A DNA stretch of 32,919 nucleotides, from positions 1 to 32,919 of the forward strand of contig JAKMGS010000002.1 in NCBI GenBank assembly GCA_022424815.1. Reading direction: 5' to 3'. A program made the position numbers and the translations under genes. This document shows positions 22,524-31,559 of this stretch, one piece after another. Positions within the stretch are counted from its first letter, which is position 1, and each line of letters opens with the position of its first letter. The DNA is from Schleiferiaceae bacterium (GTDB taxonomy: Bacteria > Bacteroidota > Bacteroidia > Flavobacteriales > Schleiferiaceae). The notes under the pieces are model-generated. The model was not told the DNA's origin, did not search any database, and was given only the letters and a program-made list of their open reading frames with translations.

Positions 22524-23974
22524 TATAAATCCTCTTGATCGACGACGTGGAACTTATCTTCTGTCAAGGCAATGATGGTGCTCACCGAGGCATCACCAGT
22601 CAGATTCAGTACGGTACGCACCATATCGATGATGCGGTCTACGGGGAAGATAATCGCAATCCAAGCCGGGTTAAGCCCCACACTTTCTAGGATAGGAATC
22701 AACATAATCATCCCTGCGGAAGGCACTGAGGCAGCGCCGATAGACGCGAGCGTAGCCGTGAAGATGATGGTGGCTTGCTGAGCTAGGGTGAGGTCGATCA
22801 TGTGGAATTGGGCCATAAAAATCACTGCAACCGTCTGGTACAGTGCTGTTCCATCCATATTGATGGTTGCACCTACCGGTAGCACAAACGAACCGATCTC
22901 CTCATCCACACCGAGATTGTCGCGCACACAGTCCATGGTCACTGGCAACGTGGCTGCCGTTGAAGAAGTGGAGAATGCCAACAACTGTGCAGGACGAATG
23001 CCGCGCATGAAATAGCCCCAGCTTTTCATGTAGCCCATACCCGTCTTCTTGTTGATTAGATAGGCTAAAACCGCAGGATAAAGCACTAAAATCATGAACA
23101 ACAATCCCAATATGGTGTACCCGGTGTAGGCTCCGAGGGCTTTAAAAATCTCGACTAATCGGCCCGGCTCGTCTCCTGCCATTGCAGCAAGTTTACCTGC
23201 TAATAATGCAAAGACGAAAAACGGCGCGCCCTTCATTACTGCATCAACCATCTTGATGAAGATGTCTGAGAATCCATTCATCAGCTTTGCTACGGGCTCC
23301 ATCTGTGCATTCGGCAACATCACCATCACAATACCAAAGAAGATGGCAAAGAAGATGACCTGTAGCATGAGACTATCGTTGAAGGAAAGGAAAATATTCG
23401 AGGGCACCATGTCCACGAAGAATTGGAGCGGGCCGTCGTTCTCGGCGCTTTGAACCGCATTGGCCTTGGCTACCTTGGCATTGAGTTCCTCATTATTGAG
23501 CTGCTCCGCTAATGCTGCTTGTGCATCAGACATGTAGACTTGCATTGCAGGGTCCGCGAGTAATCGGACATCATCGAAGAATTCCACCCCTTCCGTATCG
23601 TTTACCCACAGTTCATAGGCCACGCGGTTGATCTGCAGTTGTTCCTCTGAGGTTTGCTTTCCTGGATTGAAGGTATTTGCGATGACCATACCCATGGAAG
23701 CGGCTAATACCGTCGATCCGATGTAGAGCGCGAGGGTCTTCACCCCCATACGTCCAAGCGTAGCAGTATCACTTAAGTTCCCAATTCCCGCAATGATCGA
23801 AAAGAGCACCAAAGGAATGGCAATGAGTTTGAGTAGGTTGATGAAAATCGTTCCGAATGGGGCAATCCAGTCTAAGGTAAATTCACTCCAGCCCATGGTT
23901 GAACTGAGTAATGCCCAAAGAATCCCAAGAATTAATCCAATAATGATTTGAACAGGTAAAGACGGTTTTTTCAT
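22523..23974 (-). CDS. Dicarboxylate/amino acid:cation symporter (GltP type)
   Basis: This 483-residue inner-membrane carrier is of the DAACS (glutamate/dicarboxylate) family. Motifs are the serine-rich loop at 335-344 (STSSTAATLP), NMDGT at 372-376, and DMVRTVLNLTGDAS at 450-463, with the Asp, Arg and Asn that bind substrate and sodium. A polar segment of about 75 residues (104-180) between the early helices is longer than in E. coli GltP. An ATG at 24064 is in frame but lies deep in aroC; the one at 23974 overlaps the aroC stop by four bases. Substrate is probably glutamate, aspartate or C4-dicarboxylates. Confidence 0.88.
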   Translation of the reverse strand: MKKPSLPVQIIIGLILGILWALLSSTMGWSEFTLDWIAPFGTIFINLLKLIAIPLVLFSIIAGIGNLSDTATLGRMGVKTLALYIGSTVLAASMGMVIANTFNPGKQTSEEQLQINRVAYELWVNDTEGVEFFDDVRLLADPAMQVYMSDAQAALAEQLNNEELNAKVAKANAVQSAENDGPLQFFVDMVPSNIFLSFNDSLMLQVIFFAIFFGIVMVMLPNAQMEPVAKLMNGFSDIFIKMVDAVMKGAPFFVFALLAGKLAAMAGDEPGRLVEIFKALGAYTGYTILGLLFMILVLYPAVLAYLINKKTGMGYMKSWGYFMRGIRPAQLLAFSTSSTAATLPVTMDCVRDNLGVDEEIGSFVLPVGATINMDGTALYQTVAVIFMAQFHMIDLTLAQQATIIFTATLASIGAASVPSAGMIMLIPILESVGLNPAWIAIIFPVDRIIDMVRTVLNLTGDASVSTIIALTEDKFHVVDQEDL

Positions 23975-25035
23975 CGAGTGTATTTCAAGTTTCGTAAGTA
24001 ATGGTCGGCCAACACCAGCTGAATCATGGCCGCCACGATAGGCACGGCTCTTGGCACCACACACGGATCGTGGCGCCCTTTAGCGGCCAATACTGTGGGG
24101 TTACCGTCCTTATCGACTGTGTTTTGTTCTTTTCCAATGGTAGCAACCGGCTTAAAGGCGACGCGAACCTCGATGGGAGCGCCATTGCTCAATCCACCGA
24201 CGACCCCGCCGGCATAATTGGTTGCGGTTTTAAAATCTTCTGTAATGGCATCGTTGTGCGCACTACCGCGCATCGCAGCCGCTGCAAACCCAGATCCGAT
24301 CTCAAAACCCTTCACGGCATTGATGCTCATAAGCGCCTTGGCAAGATCTGCTTGTAGCTTATCAAAAACAGGTTCGCCTAAGCCCACCGGCACGCCTGTG
24401 GCTACGGCGGTAATCACACCGCCCGTACTGTCTTTTTCAGCGCGGCATTGCTCAATATAGGTTTCCATCTTTTCTGCGGTCTCCGGATGCGGACATCGCG
24501 TTGGGTGGGCGTCGATACCGGCAAGGTCTAATTCTGAAGTAGGCACTTGCAGTGCAATAGGACCTACTGCGCTTACCCAGGCTTTCACGCTTACCTGCGG
24601 CAAAATTTGAGCGGCTAATGCACCCGCCACTACTCGGCAAGCCGTTTCACGAGCACTAGAGCGACCGCCGCCTCTATAATCGCGGTGGCCGTATTTCGCA
24701 TCGTAGGTGAAATCTGCATGTGAAGGGCGGTATACATCCTTTAATTGGCCGTAATCTTTGCTTCGCTGGTCCTTGTTCGGAATAGAAAAAGCAATGGGCG
24801 TTCCCGTAGTCTTGCCTTCAAACAAACCACTGTGGAAGGTTACTTTGTCCTCTTCGTTGCGCTCGGTCGTCAAATGACTCTGCCCTGGACGGCGACGGTC
24901 TAGGGCGTGCTGCACAAGGTCTAGATCGATATTTATACCAGCAGGCATGCCGTCGAGAATACCTCCGATCTGGCTGCCGTGACTCTCACCGTAGGTGTTG
25001 AGCACTAAAGATTGTCCTATTGTATTTCCGGGCAT
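23971..25035 (-). CDS. aroC: Chorismate synthase
   Basis: This 354-residue FMN-dependent enzyme makes chorismate, the last step of the shikimate pathway. The signatures GESHG (16-20), RRRPGQSHLTTERNEED (48-63), RGGGRSSARETA (121-132) and HDPCVVPRAVPI near the C-terminus are all present. The frame opens at 25104, but the ATG at 25035 gives the family's N-terminus (MPGNTIGQSLVLNTYGESHG) and clears hutI. The minus-strand TACTTTAG at 25047-25040 lies four bases before the ATG, as at aroQ. It heads the aroC-gltP-ompA unit and is divergent from hutI. Confidence 0.95.
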   Translation of the reverse strand: MPGNTIGQSLVLNTYGESHGSQIGGILDGMPAGINIDLDLVQHALDRRRPGQSHLTTERNEEDKVTFHSGLFEGKTTGTPIAFSIPNKDQRSKDYGQLKDVYRPSHADFTYDAKYGHRDYRGGGRSSARETACRVVAGALAAQILPQVSVKAWVSAVGPIALQVPTSELDLAGIDAHPTRCPHPETAEKMETYIEQCRAEKDSTGGVITAVATGVPVGLGEPVFDKLQADLAKALMSINAVKGFEIGSGFAAAAMRGSAHNDAITEDFKTATNYAGGVVGGLSNGAPIEVRVAFKPVATIGKEQNTVDKDGNPTVLAAKGRHDPCVVPRAVPIVAAMIQLVLADHYLRNLKYTR

Positions 25036-25039
25036 GCCA

Positions 25040-25047
25040 CTAAAGTA
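25040..25047 (-). promoter_or_regulatory. -7-like element (TACTTTAG) before aroC
   Basis: On the minus strand TACTTTAG ends four bases before the aroC start codon. The octamer and the spacing are identical to those before aroQ. Confidence 0.4.
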
Positions 25048-25069
25048 GGAAACTATAGCGCATTCTCCG

Positions 25070-25077
25070 TAATATTG
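25070..25077 (+). promoter_or_regulatory. -7-like element (TAATATTG) before hutI
   Basis: TAATATTG has one mismatch to TAnnTTTG and ends four bases before the hutI ATG at 25082. With the aroC element 23 bases away on the other strand, the 46-base gap would hold two outward promoters. Confidence 0.35.
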
Positions 25078-25081
25078 AAGC

Positions 25082-26323
25082 ATGAACCTGAAGCTGATTA
25101 ACATAAAATCCTTGGGCGGTATTCATCCGGAAGGAACGAGGTGGTTACGCGGGTCCCTTTTGGGCCACTTCCCCACCCTTGAAAATGCCTATCTCACCAT
25201 CACCGACGATAAGATCTCTGATTTCGGACCGATGTCCCATTGCCCGCAAGATGAGCTGCCTACCCACGATTGCTCGGACAGACACGTGCTCCCTGCCTTC
25301 GTAGATTCTCACAGTCATCTCGTATATGCCGGAACACGGGAAGAGGAATTCAATCTTCGACTCAAAGGCGCCAGCTATGAAGAAATCGCTGCAGCCGGTG
25401 GCGGTATTCTCAATAGCGCAGCTAAAGTGAGCACCTCCTCCGTAGATCAGCTCGTGAGCCAAGCTACATTCCGCCTCGAGAGCCTCATCGACTGCGGAAC
25501 GGGTACTTTGGAAGTAAAAAGCGGCTATGGATTGGACCCAGAGAACGAATTGAAGCTTTTGCGTGCCATCAAAGTACTTAATGACCAAAGCCATACCACA
25601 CTAGTCCCTACATTCTTGGCTGCGCACGCACTTCCTGCTTGGGCCAAAGCGCAAGGCATGAACGATGCCAGCTACACTAAACACATGTTAGACGAGTGTC
25701 TTCCTACGGTTCAAAAAGAGGGACTTGCAGAATTCTTAGACGGCTTTATTGAACGCGACTATTTCAAACTAGACGCCTTACAGCATTTGATCGATGCCAG
25801 CACGAAGAGTGGAATGCCGCTGAAGATTCACGTCAATCAGTTTTACGACATCGGTGGTATTCAGATGGCGGTAGAAGCCGGTGCGCTGAGTGTGGACCAC
25901 CTCGAGGTGATGAATCCTGAGGCCTTGAAGGCATTGCACGGCAGCGATACCATTGCTACCCTCCTGCCTTCTTGTAGCTACTTCCTCGGCATTCCTTACG
26001 GTCCTGCTCGAGAACTCATAGAAAACGATTGCGTCGTGGCTTTGGCGACTGATTACAACCCGGGCTCTTCGCCTGGAGGAAACATGCAACTGGTGTGTAA
26101 CATGGCTTGTACCCAGATGAAGATGACCCCTGCAGAGGCATTGAACGCAGCCACCTTAAACGGTGCTGCCGCATTAAATCTCAGTGATCGCAAAGGCTCC
26201 ATTGCCGTAGGTAAGGATGCAGATCTATTGATCACTAAGGCCATCCCATCGCTAGAGTATCTGTGTTACGATTTCGGAACCAATCACATTCAAACCACCA
26301 TTTTAGGTGGACAGACCCAATGA
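25082..26323 (+). CDS. hutI: Imidazolonepropionase
   Basis: This 413-residue amidohydrolase opens imidazolonepropionate to formiminoglutamate, the third step of histidine breakdown. Metal ligands are His77 and His79 in FVDSHSHLVYAG, His250 in KIHVNQF and Asp324 in ATDYNPGSSPGG; His182 in LAAHALP and His273 fit substrate contacts. EVKSGYGLD at 144-152 is a family mark. The start at 25082 is the first in frame and gives the usual length. It is the first gene of hutI-hutG-ftcD and is divergent from aroC. hutH and hutU, the first two steps, are not in the window. Confidence 0.95.
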   Translation: MNLKLINIKSLGGIHPEGTRWLRGSLLGHFPTLENAYLTITDDKISDFGPMSHCPQDELPTHDCSDRHVLPAFVDSHSHLVYAGTREEEFNLRLKGASYEEIAAAGGGILNSAAKVSTSSVDQLVSQATFRLESLIDCGTGTLEVKSGYGLDPENELKLLRAIKVLNDQSHTTLVPTFLAAHALPAWAKAQGMNDASYTKHMLDECLPTVQKEGLAEFLDGFIERDYFKLDALQHLIDASTKSGMPLKIHVNQFYDIGGIQMAVEAGALSVDHLEVMNPEALKALHGSDTIATLLPSCSYFLGIPYGPARELIENDCVVALATDYNPGSSPGGNMQLVCNMACTQMKMTPAEALNAATLNGAAALNLSDRKGSIAVGKDADLLITKAIPSLEYLCYDFGTNHIQTTILGGQTQ

Positions 26324-27306
26324 GCACAGTATTAGAATTTTACAGCCAAAGTGACCTCTTGTCAAGAACGAATGTTCGCGCCGGGGAGCAACGCTTAGGC
26401 GAAACTCTTCAAATCATTGACGAAGGGACCTTCAAAGGTACCGAAACCTTCGATCAACGATTTATAATTGTAGGCGTTGAGGAAGATTTCGGCGTACGCG
26501 CCAACCATGGCCGCGGTGGCGCTGACCAAGCCTTTCAAGCGTTCCTTTCTCACTTTTGCAACCTCCAAAACAACCGATTCTTCCCTTCACAAGAGGTCGC
26601 GGTACTCGGTGCCGTGGTCCCCACCCAAAGTATCGACGACGGGGATATCGAAGGGTTAAGATCGGCGACATCCGCGGCAGATGGGCTGATCAGCACCATC
26701 GTCGAGCGTATCATCAGTGGTGGTGCTGTCCCAATTATCATAGGCGGCGGACACAACAACAGCTATGGATGTTTGACTGGCGCTGCCAAAGCACATGCAG
26801 CCGCCGTGAACTGCTTGAACATCGATGCGCATACGGATTTGCGCAATCTCGAAGGCCGCCACAGCGGCAATGGATTTTCCTATGCCAAGAGCGAAGGTGC
26901 CCTTGGAGCCTATTTCATGTGGGGCTTGCAGGAAAATTACACGCCGGAGTACATTTGGGAATTCATGGAAGATCACGACGAAATAGAATACCTCAGCTAC
27001 GAAGATGGCCTCGCCGGTGAAGAGTCCATGGAAGAAACCTTGGTTAGAATTGAGGAATTATTAGGGTCCAATTATGCCATCGAACTCGATGTCGACGTCA
27101 TCGCAGAATTCCCCTCCAGCGCCCAAAGCATAAGCGGATTTAGTCTAGAGCAGGTGCGTAAAATGATCTACAGCCTTGATACCAACCCTACCTACTTCCA
27201 TTTGTGCGAAGGACGCATCGCCTCTGCTGATGATGCCGCACGTGCAGGAAGAGGTTTAGCATTATTAGTGGCCGATTTCATAAAGGCCTTCATCTTCCAA
27301 GAATGA
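26320..27306 (+). CDS. hutG: Formimidoylglutamase-like ureohydrolase
   Basis: This 328-residue arginase-superfamily enzyme is expected to split formiminoglutamate into glutamate and formamide. All six manganese ligands can be placed: His145 in GGGHNNSYG, Asp169, His171 and Asp173 in NIDAHTDLR, and Asp257 and Asp259 in ELDVDVIAEF. The superfamily's usual GGDH is GGGH here, and the third Asp of the DxDxxD motif is absent, both common in the formimidoylglutamase branch. The ATG overlaps the hutI stop (ATGA), and its own stop overlaps the ftcD start in the same way. Its presence beside ftcD is odd, since both use the same substrate. Agmatinase or another amidine hydrolase is the alternative. Confidence 0.85.
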   Translation: MSTVLEFYSQSDLLSRTNVRAGEQRLGETLQIIDEGTFKGTETFDQRFIIVGVEEDFGVRANHGRGGADQAFQAFLSHFCNLQNNRFFPSQEVAVLGAVVPTQSIDDGDIEGLRSATSAADGLISTIVERIISGGAVPIIIGGGHNNSYGCLTGAAKAHAAAVNCLNIDAHTDLRNLEGRHSGNGFSYAKSEGALGAYFMWGLQENYTPEYIWEFMEDHDEIEYLSYEDGLAGEESMEETLVRIEELLGSNYAIELDVDVIAEFPSSAQSISGFSLEQVRKMIYSLDTNPTYFHLCEGRIASADDAARAGRGLALLVADFIKAFIFQE

Positions 27307-28217
27307 CCGGCAACTACCGCATAGAGTGCATCCCGAACATTAGTACGGCGGACCCCGATATTCTCGAGCGTATTGCCGAGGGCATCTCCTCTATTGCCGA
27401 AGTCAAACTCCATTTTGTCGATCCAGGAGGGAGCGCCAATAGGACGGTGTTCACCTACACCGGCCCGGCCCACGCGGTGTTTCAGGCGAGTGAGCGGATG
27501 ATAGAATTGGCCCTTGAAAGGATTGACATGACCACTCATCAAGGAGTGCATCCAAGAATGGGCGCCGTAGATGTTTGTCCATTTGTCCTGCTGGACGATG
27601 AGAAATACGCTCACGACCTTAACAAAGCTGTGGATCATTTCGCGGCACACATGGGGAGCAAAGGCTTGCCTATTTATTGCTACGAACAAAGTGCTCGCCA
27701 GCCAGAGCGCAAGAATTTGGCACTGGTACGCAAGGGGAAATACGAAGGATTGGCGGCGAGGTTTGCCGGGGGTGATCTGCCCGATGAAGGCCCAAAAACT
27801 TGGTCGAACGAAGTAGCCAAAAGCGGTGCTACAGCGATGGGCGTACGCCCTTTGATGGTGGCGTTTAATGTCAACATGACCGGGGACTCCAGAGAAAACT
27901 TGTTGTCCAAGGCAAAGCGGATTGCCACAATGATTCGCGAACGCGATGGCGGCCTGCCAGGGGTGAAATCTATCGGGTGGTACATTCCTGATTTGGATGT
28001 GGTCCAAGTAAGCTGTAACCTCACCAAGCCCATGGAAGCTGGGGTTTGTGAGGTGTTTGAACGCGTACAGGAATTGGCCACAACTCTAAAATGTAAAGCC
28101 CCAGATAGCGAGCTCATCGGTTGTATTCCCGCGTCGCAATTTGACCGCTGTACCGCCCAAACTTTGGGATTAGGCAGGTTCAAGCCTTTTACCGATGAAC
28201 GAATTTTAGAGATTTAA
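27303..28217 (+). CDS. ftcD: Glutamate formimidoyltransferase
   Basis: This 304-residue protein corresponds to the formiminotransferase part of FTCD, moving the formimino group from formiminoglutamate to tetrahydrofolate. The folate-site motif THQGVHPRMGAVDVCPF (His83 catalytic by analogy), an RKGKYEGL segment and NVNMTGD are present. The cyclodeaminase domain of the mammalian enzyme is missing, so a separate cyclodeaminase would be needed to recycle the folate product. It overlaps hutG by four bases and is the last gene of the unit. No clear terminator follows before the TonB receptor gene 59 bases on. Confidence 0.93.
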   Translation: MTGNYRIECIPNISTADPDILERIAEGISSIAEVKLHFVDPGGSANRTVFTYTGPAHAVFQASERMIELALERIDMTTHQGVHPRMGAVDVCPFVLLDDEKYAHDLNKAVDHFAAHMGSKGLPIYCYEQSARQPERKNLALVRKGKYEGLAARFAGGDLPDEGPKTWSNEVAKSGATAMGVRPLMVAFNVNMTGDSRENLLSKAKRIATMIRERDGGLPGVKSIGWYIPDLDVVQVSCNLTKPMEAGVCEVFERVQELATTLKCKAPDSELIGCIPASQFDRCTAQTLGLGRFKPFTDERILEI

Positions 28218-28276
28218 TAGTGAGTTAAAGGTATTGGTCCAATTATTGAATATCCATCCCCCTCAACACACCTTCT

Positions 28277-30667
28277 ATGAAGCGACTATTACTGCTTTTA
28301 TGCATGGCGTCCTCTACACTTTGGGGACAAAATCAGTTTACCATTAGCGGATACATTTCCGACCAAGCCTCAGGGGAGGCCTTGATAGGTGCCAATATCT
28401 GGGCGCCTACCCAGCGCGTGGGCACTTCTTCCAACGTCTATGGATTCTACTCCTTGACGCTGCCAGAGGGCACTCATGTGATCAGATTGCAATATTTGGG
28501 ATATGCCACCTTGAATTTTGAGGTGAACCTGGTGGAAAACATGGACCAAAACTTCGAAATGGAAGCCGTCGATAATGTCCTCAATGAAGTTGAGGTGATC
28601 GCCAGTGAAGGGGTAAAAATCGAGGAGCAGGTACAGATGTCTCGTATGGAGGTCCCCATTAAGCAACTCAAATCGCTTCCGGCCATTATGGGTGAAGTAG
28701 ATATCATGAAAACCCTCCAGCTCTTGCCGGGTGTACAAAGCGGTGGCGAGGGTACTTCTGGGCTCTACGTACGCGGCGGTTCACCGGACCAAAACCTTAT
28801 TCTTTTAGACGGAGTACCATTGTACAATGTCAACCATTTATTCGGGTTCTTCTCGGTATTCAACGCCGATGCTATTTCCAATGTTAGCCTTACCAAAGGC
28901 GGATTTCCAGCACGTTATGGCGGTAGACTTTCTTCTGTTCTTGAAATCAACATGAAGGAAGGAAATATGAAAGAATTTCACGGTGATGCGACGGTAAGTT
29001 TGATTTCTTCCAAGATGACCGTTGAGGGTCCACTGATCAAAGACAAGGCCAGCTTTATGCTTTCTGCGCGTCGTACCTATTTGGATGTGTTGGCCAAACC
29101 GTTCATCAATAATTTGAACGCTCAAGACCCAGATTTCAACGTGAGCCCTACCTACTACTTCTACGACATGAACGGGAAGGTGAATTACAAATTTGGCCAA
29201 TACGACAGATTCTACCTCAGCCATTTCCAAGGCAAGGATGATTTCGGGTTGAAATCTGACGATGTCTATGAGAGCGGCACCTTCCGAGAGGAAAATTCCA
29301 TCAACTTCGGGTTGGATTGGCGCAACAGCATTACCGCTGCACGATGGAACCACCAATGGTCTCCAAAGCTGTTCTCGAATGTGACTGCCACAAGAAGCCA
29401 ATACAACTTTAATACGCGTGCGGTCAGTGAAAACGTAAGCTATCCCTCCTATCCTGATACAACAGGGATGACTGACGAGCGATTCGCCGGTTTATACTTT
29501 TCAGGCATTGAAGATTACGGCTCGAGAATTGATTTTGATTATGCCATGAACAGCCGCCATTACATTCGATTTGGCGCGAACTACACCCACCATACCTTCT
29601 CCCCTGGGGCCACGAACTTGCAATTTTCTTCCGGAGGTTTCAACCTTGATACTACGCTGGGCAGTACAAACGTGTATTCAGATGAGGTTTATGCCTTCTT
29701 AGAAGATGAATGGACCATCACAGAAAATTTGAAAGTCAATGGTGGATTACACTTTGCCAATTTATTTGTCGAAGGCGAAAGCTATCACAGCCTGCAGCCG
29801 CGCTTTGGAATGAATTATAGATTGCCAGGCGGCTATGCCTTCAAGGCCTCCTATGCCGATATGATGCAGTTTGTGAACTTGTTGACGAATGAGGGAATTG
29901 GACTACCGACAGATTTATGGGTTCCTTCCACGGCTCGAATCAAACCGCAGACCTCACAGCAAATCGCCGCAGGATTGGCCAAGAATTTTGGACCCTACGA
30001 ATTCAGTGTTGAAGGGTATTACAAGCAAATGGATAACCTCGTCAGCTACAAAGAGGGCGCTTCTTTCCTATTCTCGGTAGACAACGATACTTGGGAAGAT
30101 AAAATCTCTCAAGGTTCCGGAGAAAGCTATGGAATGGAGTTGTTCGCACAGCGCAAGACAGGCCAAACCACGGGTTGGATAGGCTACACGCTGAGCTGGA
30201 GTTTCCGCCAGTTCGACGACATTAATGGTGGCGAACGTTACTTCTTTACCTACGACCGTCGACACGACATTTCTGTGGTGATGAGTCACGATTTCACAGA
30301 TAATGTGAGTTTTAGTGGAGCGTGGGTCTACGGAACAGGACGTGCAGTGACGTTGCCTGAATATGCGTATTTGACCAATTTACCCGACGGTTTGAGCTGG
30401 TGGGACGGTATGCAAGAATTGGTCGAGCGTCCTTCGGATAAAAACGCCTACCGCATGAGCCCCTACCACCGCCTAGACTTGAGCTTAAGCTTCAAAAAGG
30501 AAAAGCGCCATTTTGATCGCTGGTGGGTGTTTAGTACCTACAACACGTATAACAACTTGAACCCCTTCTTCATAGAAACTGCGACTGACAACAATGGGAA
30601 TCCTGGATTGCGCGAATACGGCCTCTTCCCTTTAATTCCATCTGTTGCGTACCGCATTAAATTTTAA
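28277..30667 (+). CDS. TonB-dependent receptor with carboxypeptidase-like N-terminal domain
   Basis: This 796-residue outer-membrane protein has a signal peptide (about 1-17, ending LWGQ), a carboxypeptidase-regulatory-like domain at about 22-100 (ISGYISDQASGEALIGANIW, GFYSLTLPEG), a plug at about 120-230 (GLYVRGGSPDQNLILLDGVPLYN, GGFPARYGGRLSSVLEI) and a beta-barrel to the C-terminus ending in YRIKF. It is shorter than SusC proteins (about 1000 residues) and is followed after three bases by a DUF4249 lipoprotein rather than SusD. Such pairs are widespread in Bacteroidota; the substrate is unknown. A 59-base gap separates it from ftcD, so read-through from the hut genes is possible. Confidence 0.92.
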   Translation: MKRLLLLLCMASSTLWGQNQFTISGYISDQASGEALIGANIWAPTQRVGTSSNVYGFYSLTLPEGTHVIRLQYLGYATLNFEVNLVENMDQNFEMEAVDNVLNEVEVIASEGVKIEEQVQMSRMEVPIKQLKSLPAIMGEVDIMKTLQLLPGVQSGGEGTSGLYVRGGSPDQNLILLDGVPLYNVNHLFGFFSVFNADAISNVSLTKGGFPARYGGRLSSVLEINMKEGNMKEFHGDATVSLISSKMTVEGPLIKDKASFMLSARRTYLDVLAKPFINNLNAQDPDFNVSPTYYFYDMNGKVNYKFGQYDRFYLSHFQGKDDFGLKSDDVYESGTFREENSINFGLDWRNSITAARWNHQWSPKLFSNVTATRSQYNFNTRAVSENVSYPSYPDTTGMTDERFAGLYFSGIEDYGSRIDFDYAMNSRHYIRFGANYTHHTFSPGATNLQFSSGGFNLDTTLGSTNVYSDEVYAFLEDEWTITENLKVNGGLHFANLFVEGESYHSLQPRFGMNYRLPGGYAFKASYADMMQFVNLLTNEGIGLPTDLWVPSTARIKPQTSQQIAAGLAKNFGPYEFSVEGYYKQMDNLVSYKEGASFLFSVDNDTWEDKISQGSGESYGMELFAQRKTGQTTGWIGYTLSWSFRQFDDINGGERYFFTYDRRHDISVVMSHDFTDNVSFSGAWVYGTGRAVTLPEYAYLTNLPDGLSWWDGMQELVERPSDKNAYRMSPYHRLDLSLSFKKEKRHFDRWWVFSTYNTYNNLNPFFIETATDNNGNPGLREYGLFPLIPSVAYRIKF

Positions 30668-30670
30668 GTC

Positions 30671-31558
30671 ATGAGATCAGCAATTGTCCTTTTACTTTCC
30701 CTTACTGTATTGACTAGTTGTGATAACCTCGTCAATGGTGTGGTTCGTGATATAGAACTACCGCCGCATGAAAGCCAACTCGCCGGCAGCTTATTCCTAG
30801 ATTCCAGAGATAGTAGCCTCAGCGCCTTAGTCAGTTCTTCTGCGGGCGTTTATGACACTATAAAGAGTCGTGCGGTCAAGGATGCCCAGTGTAGAATTTT
30901 ACAAGATGGCACCCCCATTTACACCTGGACCAGTCAAGATTTTCAGGGGAACTATGTGGAGTTGTTGCCCGATCGTTTGGGTGCGCTCAGCGGAACCATC
31001 ACTTTCGAGGCAAGCCATCCGGATTATACAACGGTGAGCGCGACGCAAGTGTTCCCAGCAAAACCTGAGGCCGAGATCTCCATTAATTATGCCGGAACCC
31101 AATTGTATGGGGATGTTTCGGACGAATTGGTCCTCACCCTAAAAGACCTACCTGGTGTGAATCAGCATTATATTATCAGCATGTCGGTTCACTTCAGAAC
31201 AGCGCTCAGTGGCCAGGATACCTCGCAGTACTACGATTTGTATTGGGAAACTGAAAGTCCTAATACGACGCAGCTCTGGGGAAAAGACAACGCCGTACTC
31301 GTTTCCGAAAACGGCGTCGATCGTGATATTAAAATCATTGCGGCGACAGGTGTCAACCCCATCACCTTTGCTATGCTGCACGAATACCGTGTGAAAGTCA
31401 CAGCCTTGAGTCAAGATCTCTATGAGTTTTATCGAAGCTATGACGCCTTCAGCAATGCCCAAAACAATCCTTTTGCAGAACCGGTAGTACTATACTCCAA
31501 TATGAGCAACAACATGGGTTGCTTTGGCGTGAGTACTTCTAAGATTTTCTATAAATAG
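30671..31558 (+). CDS. DUF4249 family lipoprotein
   Basis: This 295-residue lipoprotein (lipobox LTSC, Cys17) matches the DUF4249 pattern: a short N-terminal part, a segment LAGSLFLDSRDSSLSALVSSSAGVYD, a CRILQDGTPIYTW strand and a long beta-rich domain ending in MSNNMGCFGVSTSKIFY. Genes of this family sit directly after TonB-dependent receptors in many Bacteroidota and are thought to be surface partners of the receptor. The three-base gap to the receptor gene supports one transcript. Its stop lies one base from the stop of convergent fabH. Confidence 0.85.
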   Translation: MRSAIVLLLSLTVLTSCDNLVNGVVRDIELPPHESQLAGSLFLDSRDSSLSALVSSSAGVYDTIKSRAVKDAQCRILQDGTPIYTWTSQDFQGNYVELLPDRLGALSGTITFEASHPDYTTVSATQVFPAKPEAEISINYAGTQLYGDVSDELVLTLKDLPGVNQHYIISMSVHFRTALSGQDTSQYYDLYWETESPNTTQLWGKDNAVLVSENGVDRDIKIIAATGVNPITFAMLHEYRVKVTALSQDLYEFYRSYDAFSNAQNNPFAEPVVLYSNMSNNMGCFGVSTSKIFYK

Positions 31559-31559
31559 A

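Noticed and set aside
26556..27020. 154-codon open frame inside hutG
   Set aside because: The product is rich in Arg, Gln and Trp with no motif and lies wholly inside a well-supported gene.
27192..28007. 271-codon minus-strand frame over ftcD
   Set aside because: It is antisense to a clear ftcD; its composition looks like reverse-frame translation and it has no recognisable domain.
28233..28243. ATTGGTCCAAT palindrome before the TonB receptor, with ATTGGTCCAA also at 32637-32646 before htpG
   Set aside because: The site is short; two near copies in 33 kb can occur by chance, and the genes have no shared role.
28838..29401. 187-codon minus-strand frame over the TonB receptor gene
   Set aside because: Antisense shadow of a well-supported receptor gene.
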